From the NCBI RefSeq assembly GCF_900156065.1, contig NZ_FTNF01000001.1, positions 62,001-126,000 of the forward strand: DNA of 64,000 nt, given 5' to 3'. The notes under the pieces were generated by a model that saw nothing but the letters and a program-made list of their open reading frames with translations, was not told the DNA's origin and ran no database searches. The translations under genes and the position numbers were made by a program. Below are positions 9,126 to 16,123 of this stretch, in pieces. Source of the DNA: Micromonospora avicenniae. GTDB lineage: Bacteria; Actinomycetota; Actinomycetes; Mycobacteriales; Micromonosporaceae. Position 1 is the first letter of the stretch; every line of letters starts with the position of its first letter.

Positions 9126-9656
9126 TCAGCGCCCGCCGTCGGCGGCGCCGGCGAGCAGGGTACGGAGCAGGTCGGCGAGGCGCTCCTGGTCCTCCGGCGG
9201 CAGGGTGTCCAGCACCCGGCGCTGGACGGCCAGCCCGGCCTCGGCGGCCTCCTCGATCACCCGTCGGCCGTTCTCGGTGAGGGTGACCTGAAGGCCGCGC
9301 CGGTCGGTCGGGTCGGGTGAACGGCGGACCAACCCGGCCCGCTCCAGCCGGTCCAACCGGCCGGTCATGCCGCCGGAGGTGAGCATCAGCGACGCGGTGA
9401 GCGCCTTCGGTGCCAGGGTGTACGGCTCACCGGAGCGGCGCAGCGCGGCGAGCACGTCGAACTCGCCCCGGCCGATCCCCCAGCGGGCGTAGACGCGCTC
9501 CTGCTCGTCGCCGACCAGCCGGGCCAGCCGGTAGATCCGGCCGAACACGGCCATCGGCTCGGGACGCATGCCGGGGCGCTCCCGCCGCCACTGCTCGACG
9601 ATGCCGTCCACGTCGTCCCGGGTCACCCGCTTCGCCACATCCGGATTCTGCCGCAC
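9126..9656 (-). CDS. MarR family transcriptional regulator
   Basis: This 176-residue protein has a winged-helix MarR domain. FDVLAALRRSGEPYTLAPKALTASLMLTSGGMTGRLDRLERAGLVRRSPDPTDRRGLQVTLTENG contains the recognition helix (SGGMTGRLDRLE) and the wing with the conserved DxRG (DRRG). Flanking helices form the dimer interface. It is divergent from an EamA transporter gene. The 68-bp shared spacer carries iterated CTTA-N4-TAAG sites that are good operator candidates. Repression of the transporter and itself, relieved by a small ligand, is inferred from this layout. Confidence 0.92.
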   Translation of the reverse strand: MRQNPDVAKRVTRDDVDGIVEQWRRERPGMRPEPMAVFGRIYRLARLVGDEQERVYARWGIGRGEFDVLAALRRSGEPYTLAPKALTASLMLTSGGMTGRLDRLERAGLVRRSPDPTDRRGLQVTLTENGRRVIEEAAEAGLAVQRRVLDTLPPEDQERLADLLRTLLAGAADGGR

Positions 9657-9674
9657 TCCGCACTTCCGATCTCT

Positions 9675-9709
9675 CTTAGCTATAAGTATCTTAGCAGTAA
9701 GCTTCTTAG
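9675..9709. promoter_or_regulatory. Iterated MarR-type operator in the marR/eamA divergent spacer
   Basis: CTTAG recurs at 9675, 9690 and 9705, exactly every 15 bp. The first two copies are full palindromes, CTTAGCTATAAG (9675-9686) and CTTAGCAGTAAG (9690-9701). The third (9705) is degenerate, CTTAGTCGTGAG, and runs into the ribosome-binding site of the transporter gene (GAGGAG before ATG 9725). The block is far more AT-rich than its surroundings. Confidence 0.8.
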
Positions 9710-9724
9710 TCGTGAGGAGTTGCC

Positions 9725-10765
9725 ATGGAGCGCCGCTGGGCCGACGTGCTGCTGACCGCTGCCGCCCCCACCGCCTGGGGCACGACCTACCTGGTGACCA
9801 GTGAACTACTGCCGCCCGGCCACCCGATCTGGTCCGGCGCGCTGCGGGCTCTCCCGGCCGGGCTGCTGCTGCTCGCGCTGACTCGACGCCTCCCCCATGG
9901 CCGCTGGTGGTGGCGCTCCGCCGCGCTCGGGGCGCTCAACATCGGCGCGTTCTTCCCGCTGCTGTTCCTCGCCGCGTACCGGCTGCCCGGCGGCACCGCC
10001 GCGGTACTCGGCGCCGTACAGCCGCTGATGGTCGCCGGACTGACCATGCTGGTGCTCCGCGAGCGCCCCCGCGCCCTGGCCGCCGCCGTCGTCGCGCCGC
10101 TGGGCGTGACCCTGGTGGTGCTGCGCCCCGACGCCGGCCTGGACCCGGTGGGCGTCACGGCCGGACTCGCCGGCGCCGCCGCGATGGCGGCCGGCCTGGT
10201 GCTGACCCGCCGCTGGGGACGCCCCGACGGGGTGGGCACGCTTACCGTCACCGGCTGGCAGCTCACCGCCGGCGGGCTGATGGTGGTGCCGCTCGCCCTC
10301 CTCGCGGAGGGCTGGCCGCCGGCGCCCGACCTGCCGGCCCTCGCCGGGTACGCGTGGCTCACGCTGGCCGGCACCGCGCTCGCGTACGCGGTGTGGTTCC
10401 GGGGAGCCGCCCGCTTGCCAGTCACCCAGGTGTCGCTGCTCGGCGCGCTCAGCCCGCTGACCGCCGCAGTGCTCGGCTGGGTGGTGCTCGACCAGTCGTT
10501 CACAGGCTTGCAGCTCGCCGGGTTCGCCCTCGCAGTCGGCGCCACCGCGCTGGGCCAGCGCCCGTCCCGGGACGACGGCCGGCTCCGGCCGGCCGCGCCG
10601 CGCCGTCTTCGCCTCAGCCGCGCCGGAGCTGGCGCGGCACGATCGCCCCGAACGGCCGGACCGACCCGGTGGACGCGAGCGGCTCCTCGCTCGGCAGGCC
10701 CTGGAACAATTCAGGTGGACGGTCATCCGGAGGCAGCTCGCGGAACGCGGCGAGCGGCAACGTGA
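9725..10765 (+). CDS. EamA/DMT family transporter
   Basis: This 346-residue inner-membrane protein has about ten hydrophobic segments in two EamA repeats (roughly residues 5-140 and 145-285). Typical features are the opening TAWGTTYLV and PxxxAxxRxL-like segments. Family members export metabolites, amino acids or drugs. The last transmembrane segment ends near residue 285. The ~60 residues after it are Arg/Pro/Ala-rich and lie antisense to the next gene, so the C-terminal tail may not be functional. The stop lies 152 bp inside the opposing gene. The start ATG has GAGGAG nearby. It is controlled most likely by the divergent MarR. Confidence 0.88.
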   Translation: MERRWADVLLTAAAPTAWGTTYLVTSELLPPGHPIWSGALRALPAGLLLLALTRRLPHGRWWWRSAALGALNIGAFFPLLFLAAYRLPGGTAAVLGAVQPLMVAGLTMLVLRERPRALAAAVVAPLGVTLVVLRPDAGLDPVGVTAGLAGAAAMAAGLVLTRRWGRPDGVGTLTVTGWQLTAGGLMVVPLALLAEGWPPAPDLPALAGYAWLTLAGTALAYAVWFRGAARLPVTQVSLLGALSPLTAAVLGWVVLDQSFTGLQLAGFALAVGATALGQRPSRDDGRLRPAAPRRLRLSRAGAGAARSPRTAGPTRWTRAAPRSAGPGTIQVDGHPEAARGTRRAAT

Positions 10766-11150
10766 ACCGGTCCTCCGCCGCCGGCCCGGCCGCCTGGGAC
10801 TCACGGAGCATCCAGCGCACCTCGTCGGCGGTCCAGCCCAGCCCGGAGCGGCCGGCGATGTTCCGGACGAGACGCAGGCCGGGCCGGGTGTCGTCGTCGT
10901 AGAAGCGCATGCACCAGTGGTGTGCCCACATGCCGAGCGCCCGGAGCCCGTCGGCGTCGAGCGAACGGACCAGCCGACCGCAGGCGGTGTCAGCGAAGGA
11001 GCGGGTGGGGTCGTCGGCACGGTCCCGCTCGATCGCACCCACGGCAGCCGGCGCCACGGCGCGCATCCGGCGGTAGAAGCCCTGGAGCACGGCCCGGTCC
11101 AGCGGAGGATGGTCGCTCCGCGTCGTTCCCGGACCCGCCACGCTCGCCAT
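10614..11150 (-). CDS. Protein of unknown function, convergently overlapping the EamA gene
   Basis: This is a 178-residue soluble protein I do not recognise. It shows helical segments such as LDRAVLQGFYRRMRAVAPAAVGAIERDR and DADGLRALGMWAHHWCMRFYDDDTRPGLRLVRNIAGRSGLGWTADEVRWMLRES, and no signal peptide or membrane span. Its last 152 bp overlap the tail of the transporter gene on the other strand. The regular, well-formed amphipathic helices favour it as the real frame in the overlap. GAGCGTGGC upstream of ATG 11150 is only a weak ribosome-binding site. The function is open. Confidence 0.6.
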   Translation of the reverse strand: MASVAGPGTTRSDHPPLDRAVLQGFYRRMRAVAPAAVGAIERDRADDPTRSFADTACGRLVRSLDADGLRALGMWAHHWCMRFYDDDTRPGLRLVRNIAGRSGLGWTADEVRWMLRESQAAGPAAEDRFTLPLAAFRELPPDDRPPELFQGLPSEEPLASTGSVRPFGAIVPRQLRRG

Positions 11151-11285
11151 CGCCGTACCCCTTCTTGAGTTGGTGGCCGGACGGTACCTCCCACTACCGA
11201 CACTTTCGACGGCGAGGGCGGAACCACCCAGACGGACCCGGACGTCGCACGGCCGGGGCTACCGGCGGCAACGCCCGGTCGAGCT

Positions 11286-11678
11286 TCAGTCGCTCGCACC
11301 CTTTCCCGCGTCCGCCCGGGCCTGCGGGGCGCGTAGCCGCCGGTGGCTCCAGTCGATCAGCGGCTGGAGCAGCGACATCAACTCCTGGCCGTCGGCGCTG
11401 GGGGCGTAGCGGATCTGGACCGGGGAGGACGGAATCACCGTCCGCTCGACCAGGCCGTCGGACTCGAGTTCCTTGAGTCGCTGGGCGAGGAGCCGGTCGG
11501 AGATGCCGGTCACGGCGGCCCGGTACTCCCCGAACCGGCGTGCGCCACGCATCCCGGCCAGCAGGATCGCCCCGGTCCACCGCCGGCCGACCAGCTCGAG
11601 GGAGTCCTGGAAGACCCGGCAACCGGCGTCGTCGATGTTCTGGTAGCGCCGCAGGGCGGCAACCTCCGCACTCATCAC
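11286..11678 (-). CDS. HxlR family transcriptional regulator
   Basis: This 130-residue winged-helix protein is of HxlR type. The N-terminal Cys in AGCRVFQDSLELVGRRWTGAILLAGMRGARRFGEYRAAVTGISDRLLAQRLKELESDGLVERTV is the family signature (single Cys before the first helix, WT-x-x-I-L, F-x-E-(L/Y), IS-R-L-x-x-R-L-x-x-L-x-x-x-G-L-V). The Cys may sense thiol-reactive or electrophilic compounds, as in YodB/HypR relatives. It is divergent from the LLM oxidoreductase gene. A perfect palindrome lies between them 8 bp from its own start, so autorepression and control of the redox genes are expected. Confidence 0.92.
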   Translation of the reverse strand: MMSAEVAALRRYQNIDDAGCRVFQDSLELVGRRWTGAILLAGMRGARRFGEYRAAVTGISDRLLAQRLKELESDGLVERTVIPSSPVQIRYAPSADGQELMSLLQPLIDWSHRRLRAPQARADAGKGASD

Positions 11679-11686
11679 TTACCAAA

Positions 11687-11701
11687 GGTTAGTAACTAAC
11701 C
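11687..11701. promoter_or_regulatory. Perfect palindromic operator of the HxlR divergon
   Basis: GGTTAGTAACTAACC is a perfect inverted repeat with 7-bp arms around a central A. It lies 8 bp upstream of the HxlR start and 42 bp upstream of the LLM oxidoreductase start. The size, symmetry and position fit a dimeric HxlR binding site. Confidence 0.78.
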
Positions 11702-11743
11702 TAGGGTTTGCCCACCCTGTGGTCGGTCCCCACGCTTGGTTCC

Positions 11744-12643
11744 ATGACCGACTACCGCCAAGCGATCACCTTCGGCCTGAGCCTCGACCCGTCAAGCGAG
11801 AAACTTCCCGAAACGCGACATCTGGCCCGCGCCGCCGCGGCGAGCGGCTTGGCGTACCTGGCCGTACAGGACCACGCCTACCAGCCTGGACACCTCGACA
11901 CCTGGACACTGATCAGCCACCTCGCCGCCGAGACCGATCGGATCTCGTTCCTCACCGACGTGGCCGACCTGCAACTGCGCCCACCGACCATGCTCGCCAA
12001 GGCCGGCGCGTCGCTGAGCGTGCTCACCGGCGGCCGAGTCGTCCTCGGCATCGGCGGCGGCCCCAGCTCGGACGCCGTCGCGGCAATGGGCGGCCCCCGG
12101 CGCAGCGGCGCGGAGACGATCACGTACATCGCGGAAGGGCTGCAGATCATGCGCCGGGCGTTGGCCGGGGACGCCGTCCAGTACCTCGGCGAGCAGCACA
12201 CGGTCGAGGGGTACCGGGCCGGACCGGTGCCACCCACGCCCGTGCCGCTCTGGCTCGGCGGTCAGCGGCCCCGCATGCTGAAGGTCGCCGGCCGGTACGC
12301 CGATGGCTGGATCTCGCCGCTCAACATCTACGTGCCGCCCGCCGAAGTGCCGGCCCGGCAGCAGATCATCGATGACGCCGCCCGCGCCGCCGGCCGCGCC
12401 CCGACCGAGATCCGCCGCATCTACAACGTCATCGGCGCGATCGGCCCGAACGGCGGCGGCACCGGCCTCGTCGGCGACGCCCAACTCTGGGTCGACACCC
12501 TGACCCGGTGGGCGGTCGACCTCGGCTTCGACACGTTCATCTTCTGGCCGACCACGTCGCCGCGCTCGCAACTGCGTGCGTTCGCCGACCGGGTGGTCCC
12601 GGCCGTCCGTGAGCAGGTACGCGAGATCAGGGAGCAGCGATGA
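11744..12643 (+). CDS. LLM-class flavin-dependent oxidoreductase
   Basis: This 299-residue TIM-barrel protein of the bacterial luciferase/F420-dependent family shows LTGGRVVLGIGGGPSSDAVAAMG, the conserved GR-x-x-L-G-I-G-x-G phosphate-binding loop. PVPLWLGGQRPRMLKVAGRYADGW is the family signature near residue 180. Cofactor (FMN or F420) cannot be decided; F420 is common in this lineage. ATG 11744 is preferred; an in-frame GTG at 11708 would intrude on the operator region. Its stop overlaps the start of the FAD oxidase gene (ATGA), so the two are co-translated and probably act in one redox conversion. Confidence 0.9.
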   Translation: MTDYRQAITFGLSLDPSSEKLPETRHLARAAAASGLAYLAVQDHAYQPGHLDTWTLISHLAAETDRISFLTDVADLQLRPPTMLAKAGASLSVLTGGRVVLGIGGGPSSDAVAAMGGPRRSGAETITYIAEGLQIMRRALAGDAVQYLGEQHTVEGYRAGPVPPTPVPLWLGGQRPRMLKVAGRYADGWISPLNIYVPPAEVPARQQIIDDAARAAGRAPTEIRRIYNVIGAIGPNGGGTGLVGDAQLWVDTLTRWAVDLGFDTFIFWPTTSPRSQLRAFADRVVPAVREQVREIREQR

Positions 12644-13968
12644 TTGCCCTTCCCGAGTCACTGAGCGGCAGGCTCGTCACACCCGGCGACCGCCGGTACG
12701 CGACGTTGCGCTCGACGTACACCACCCGGCACTCCCCGGCCGAGGTGCTGCTGCCGCAGACCGCACGGCAGGTGGTCGACGCCGTCCGGTACGCCCGGGA
12801 ACGGGGACTGGCCGTCGCGGTACGCAGCGGCGGACACGGCCTCGCCGGCACCTCGTTCAACGACGGCGGCTTGGTGATCGACCTCTCCGCCCTGAACCGG
12901 GTCGACGTGCTCGACGAACGGTCCCGGCTGGTCCGGGTCGAGGCGGGCGCGCGCTGGGCGGTGGTGGCGAAGACACTGGCCCCGTACGGCCTGGCGATCA
13001 GCTCTGGCGACCACGGCAACGTGGGCGTGGGCGGGCTCGCCACCGGCGGCGGCGTCGGCTGGCTGGTCCGCCGGTTCGGGCTGACCATCGACCGGGTCAG
13101 GGCGGTGGAGGTGGTGCTCGCGGACGGGACGCTGATCCGCGCGGACGCCGAGCACGAGCCCGAACTGTTCTGGGTCGTTCGCGGCGCCGGGGCGGGCGTC
13201 GGGGTCGTGGTGGCGTTCGAGATCGAGGCCGAGGAGATCCGTAACGTCGGGCTGGCGCAGCTCGCCGTCGAGGCCACCCCGGACGGCGCCCCGGTACGGC
13301 AGTGGGCGGAGCACCTGGCGCAGGCTCCCCGGGAGTTGAGCAGTGCCGCCGTGCTCTTCCCGTACGGCCGTTCCATCGTCATGCAGATCACCGCGGTGGT
13401 GGCCGCCGAGAGCATGCGCCGGGCGCGCCCGCTCATCGAACCGCTGCTCGCCATCGGCCGACTGCTGGAGCAACGCACCGATCTCGTGCCCTACCCGGCC
13501 CTGGTGCCGACCAGTCACCTGCATGCGAACGTCGGACAACAGCCGAGCCTGACCACCAACAGCCTGCTCACCATGGACGACACCGCCGCCCGGGCGATCA
13601 TGCGGGCGGCGGCCGGCCCGGAGCGGACGCTGGTGCAGTTGCGATCGGTGGGCGGCGCGGTCAACGATGTCGCCCCGACGGCGACGGCGTACCCACACCG
13701 GCACCAGGACACCCTGGCCGTCGGCTCGGTCTTCCCGCCGCTGGACGGACCCGCTCTGGACGCCGCCTGGCGTGGAGTCGCGGCGCGCTCCGACGGCGCG
13801 TACGTCAACTTCGAGAGCCGGCCGGACCGGGCGGCGTTCGACCGGATCTACCCCGGCGAGACCGGCCGGCGGGTGGCGGAACTGTGGCAGCGGTACGACC
13901 CGGACGCCGTGTTCCGCCCCGCACTGTTGGACGCTCGGCGGGACCGTACGGGCGACCGCAGGCGCTGA
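12640..13968 (+). CDS. FAD-linked oxidase of the berberine bridge enzyme (BBE/PCMH) type
   Basis: This is a 442-residue protein. The PCMH FAD-binding domain holds RSGGHGLAGTS (His for 8-alpha-histidyl FAD linkage), VRVEAGARWAVVAKTL and SGDHGNVGVGGLATGGGVGWLVRRFG. The C-terminal BBE domain ends with the expected GAYVNF and LWQRYDPDAVFRP. The Cys that gives some family members a second covalent flavin bond is absent: SGDHGNVGVGG stands where GxCPxVGxxG-like sequence is usual. So the flavin is probably singly linked. It oxidises an unknown small molecule and is coupled to the upstream LLM oxidoreductase. There is no signal peptide. Confidence 0.9.
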   Translation: MIALPESLSGRLVTPGDRRYATLRSTYTTRHSPAEVLLPQTARQVVDAVRYARERGLAVAVRSGGHGLAGTSFNDGGLVIDLSALNRVDVLDERSRLVRVEAGARWAVVAKTLAPYGLAISSGDHGNVGVGGLATGGGVGWLVRRFGLTIDRVRAVEVVLADGTLIRADAEHEPELFWVVRGAGAGVGVVVAFEIEAEEIRNVGLAQLAVEATPDGAPVRQWAEHLAQAPRELSSAAVLFPYGRSIVMQITAVVAAESMRRARPLIEPLLAIGRLLEQRTDLVPYPALVPTSHLHANVGQQPSLTTNSLLTMDDTAARAIMRAAAGPERTLVQLRSVGGAVNDVAPTATAYPHRHQDTLAVGSVFPPLDGPALDAAWRGVAARSDGAYVNFESRPDRAAFDRIYPGETGRRVAELWQRYDPDAVFRPALLDARRDRTGDRRR

Positions 13969-14062
13969 CGACGGACCCGGGCGGCACGGTGGCTGATCGG
14001 GCGGTACGGCCACGTCCGATTCCCGCCAGCCGACGCCGCGCCGGTGGGGGCATCATCGGTGC

Positions 14063-15577
14063 GTGGAGTTGGACTTCGAGCGGTGCTACCGGGCGGTCGA
14101 CAGCCGTGACCAGCGGTTCGACGGCTGGTTCTACACCGGCGTGACGTCGACCGGGATTTACTGCCGGCCGTCCTGCCCGGCCACCACGCCGAAGCGGCAG
14201 AACGTCCGGTTCTTCCCGTCCGCGGCGGCGGCGCAGGGTGCGGGACTGCGCGCCTGCCGCCGCTGCCGGCCCGACGCCGCGCCCGGCTCACCCCAGTGGG
14301 ACGTCCGCGCCGACGTGGTCGGCCGGGCCATGCGGCTGATCGCGGACGGCGTGGTCGACCGGGAGGGTGTGCCGGGGCTGGCCACGCGGCTCGGTTACAC
14401 CGAACGGCACCTGCACCGGATGCTGCACGCCGAGGTCGGGGCGGGGCCGCTCGCGCTGGCCCGGGCGCAGCGGGCGCAGACCGCCCGGATCCTGATCGAG
14501 ACGACCGGGCTCGGCATGGCCGAGGTCGCGTTCGCGGCGGGGTTCGGCAGCGTACGGCAGTTCAACGACACCGTCCGGGAGGTCTACGGCGTAGCACCGA
14601 CGGAGCTGCGCCGGTCCCGCGGCCAGCGGCGCGTCGCGGGCGGCGCGGGGACGATCGCGCTCCGGCTCGCGTACCGCCCGCCGCTGCACGCCACCGCGTT
14701 GCTGGACTTCCTCGCGCTGCGTGCGCTGCCGGGGGTCGAAGAGGTCCGGGACGGGACGTACCACCGGGGGCTGCGGTTGCCGCACGGCTCGGGCGAGGTG
14801 GCGCTGACGCCGGCGGACGGTTACGTGTCGGCGGTGCTACGCCTGACCGACATGCGTGACCTGTCCCCGGCGGTGGCCCGCTGCCGCCGCCTGCTCGACC
14901 TGGACGCGGACCCGGAGGCCGTGGACGGCACGCTCGGCGCGGACCCCGCGTTCGCCGCCGCCGTCGCGGCCGAGCCGGGCATCCGGCTGCCCCGCTCGGT
15001 GGACGGCTTCGAGATGGCGGTACGCGCGATCGTCGGTCAGCAGGTCTCGGTGTCCGCCGCCCGTACGACCCTGGCCCGCCTCCTGGCCCACGCCGCCGCC
15101 GAGGCCAACCCCGTTGATCATGAGGTTGACGGCCTTGTGGATCTCCGTAACGCCCGCCAACCTCATGATCACGGCGCGCTCGGCGACCTGGAGCGGGGGT
15201 TGCGGGGGTTTCCGGGCGCGGAGCAGATCGCGGGGTTGCCGGACTCGGCGTTCCGGATGCCGGCGGGGCGGCGGGAGACGATCCGGGGGCTGGCCCGGGC
15301 GGTGGCCGAGGGCGAGCTCGAACTCGCGCCCGGCGGGGACCGGGAGGAGACCGTCCGGCGGCTGATGGCGCTGCCCGGAGTCGGCCCCTGGACCGCCGGA
15401 TACGTCGCGATGCGCGCGCTCGGCGACCCCGACGTCCTGCTCCCCACCGACCTGGCCGTTCGGCGCGGCGCGGCCGCGCGCGGCCTGCCCGACGACCCGA
15501 AGACCCTGGCCGCGTACGCGGACCGCTGGCGACCCTGGCGGTCCTACGCGGTGATCAGACTCTGGAGAACCGTATGA
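14063..15577 (+). CDS. Ada-type regulator fused to AlkA 3-methyladenine DNA glycosylase
   Basis: This is a 504-residue three-part protein. Residues 1-75 form the Ada N-terminal phosphotriester-accepting domain with Zn cysteines C34, C38, C65 and C68 (YCRPSC...CRRC), C34 being the methyl acceptor. Residues ~80-185 are an AraC helix-turn-helix pair. The remainder is AlkA-N plus HhH-GPD: RAIVGQQVSVSAARTTLA, LPGVGPWTAGYVAMRAL, and catalytic Asp in LLPTDLAVRRG (~463). It therefore senses methylated DNA, activates transcription and excises alkylated bases. A 57-bp palindromic repeat is carried in frame at residues ~351-370, between HhH-domain helices. Its stop overlaps the ogt start (ATGA). Confidence 0.95.
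   Translation: MELDFERCYRAVDSRDQRFDGWFYTGVTSTGIYCRPSCPATTPKRQNVRFFPSAAAAQGAGLRACRRCRPDAAPGSPQWDVRADVVGRAMRLIADGVVDREGVPGLATRLGYTERHLHRMLHAEVGAGPLALARAQRAQTARILIETTGLGMAEVAFAAGFGSVRQFNDTVREVYGVAPTELRRSRGQRRVAGGAGTIALRLAYRPPLHATALLDFLALRALPGVEEVRDGTYHRGLRLPHGSGEVALTPADGYVSAVLRLTDMRDLSPAVARCRRLLDLDADPEAVDGTLGADPAFAAAVAAEPGIRLPRSVDGFEMAVRAIVGQQVSVSAARTTLARLLAHAAAEANPVDHEVDGLVDLRNARQPHDHGALGDLERGLRGFPGAEQIAGLPDSAFRMPAGRRETIRGLARAVAEGELELAPGGDREETVRRLMALPGVGPWTAGYVAMRALGDPDVLLPTDLAVRRGAAARGLPDDPKTLAAYADRWRPWRSYAVIRLWRTV
15115..15171. repeat. 57-bp palindromic repeat element inside the alkA part of the Ada-AlkA gene
   Basis: The arms TGATCATGAGGTTG (15115-15128) and CAACCTCATGATCA (15158-15171) are a perfect 14-bp inverted repeat around a 29-base centre. 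The length is 57 bp, a multiple of three, so the frame is kept and about 19 foreign-looking residues (VDHEVDGLVDLRNARQPHDH) are added. Related elements lie at 58915-58969 and as a half copy at 36872-36891. Confidence 0.85.
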
Positions 15578-16086
15578 ACACTGTAGACAGTGCCGTGCTG
15601 GCCACCCCGGCCGGCCCGCTGAGCATCCTGGCCGGCACCGACGGGGCGGTTCGGGCGGCCGGTTTCACCGACGCCCCCGAGGCCCTGCTGCCACTCGTCC
15701 ACCCGGCGCTACGGGCACCGCTCCGGCACCGGACCGACCTCGGCCCGGTGACCACGGCCGTCCGTTCCTATCTCGACGGTGACCTGACCGCTATCGACGC
15801 GGTACCCGTCGAGCAGCGCACCGGCGGCGAGTTCCTGACGCACGCCTGGCAGGTGCTGCGTGACGTGAAGCCGGGCGAGCCGGTGACGTACACCGGATTC
15901 GCCGGGCTCGCCGGACGACCGCTGGCCGTACGGGCCGCCGCGGCGGCCTGCGCCCGCAACGCGGCCGCGCTGTTCGTGCCCTGCCACCGGGTGCTGCGTA
16001 CCGACGGGACCCTCGGCGGCTACCGCTGGGGGCTCGACGTGAAGAAGTGGCTTCTCGGTCATGAGCGGCGGTTGACGGCAAGCTGA
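15574..16086 (+). CDS. ogt: Methylated-DNA--protein-cysteine methyltransferase
   Basis: This 170-residue suicide repair protein removes the methyl group from O6-methylguanine. The C-terminal DNA-binding domain holds VTYTGFAGLAGRPLAVRAAAAACARN (helix-turn-helix with the Asn hinge) and the active-site PCHRV with Cys137. GGYRWGLDVKKWLLGHE is the conserved tail. The N-terminal ~75 residues are the usual RNase H-like domain. The start ATG overlaps the stop of the Ada-AlkA gene, giving a two-gene adaptive-response operon that repairs phosphotriesters, N3-methyladenine and O6-methylguanine. Confidence 0.95.
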   Translation: MNTVDSAVLATPAGPLSILAGTDGAVRAAGFTDAPEALLPLVHPALRAPLRHRTDLGPVTTAVRSYLDGDLTAIDAVPVEQRTGGEFLTHAWQVLRDVKPGEPVTYTGFAGLAGRPLAVRAAAAACARNAAALFVPCHRVLRTDGTLGGYRWGLDVKKWLLGHERRLTAS

Positions 16087-16123
16087 CACCGGCGCGGAGC
16101 GCGGTTGACGCTACCGTCGGGTA

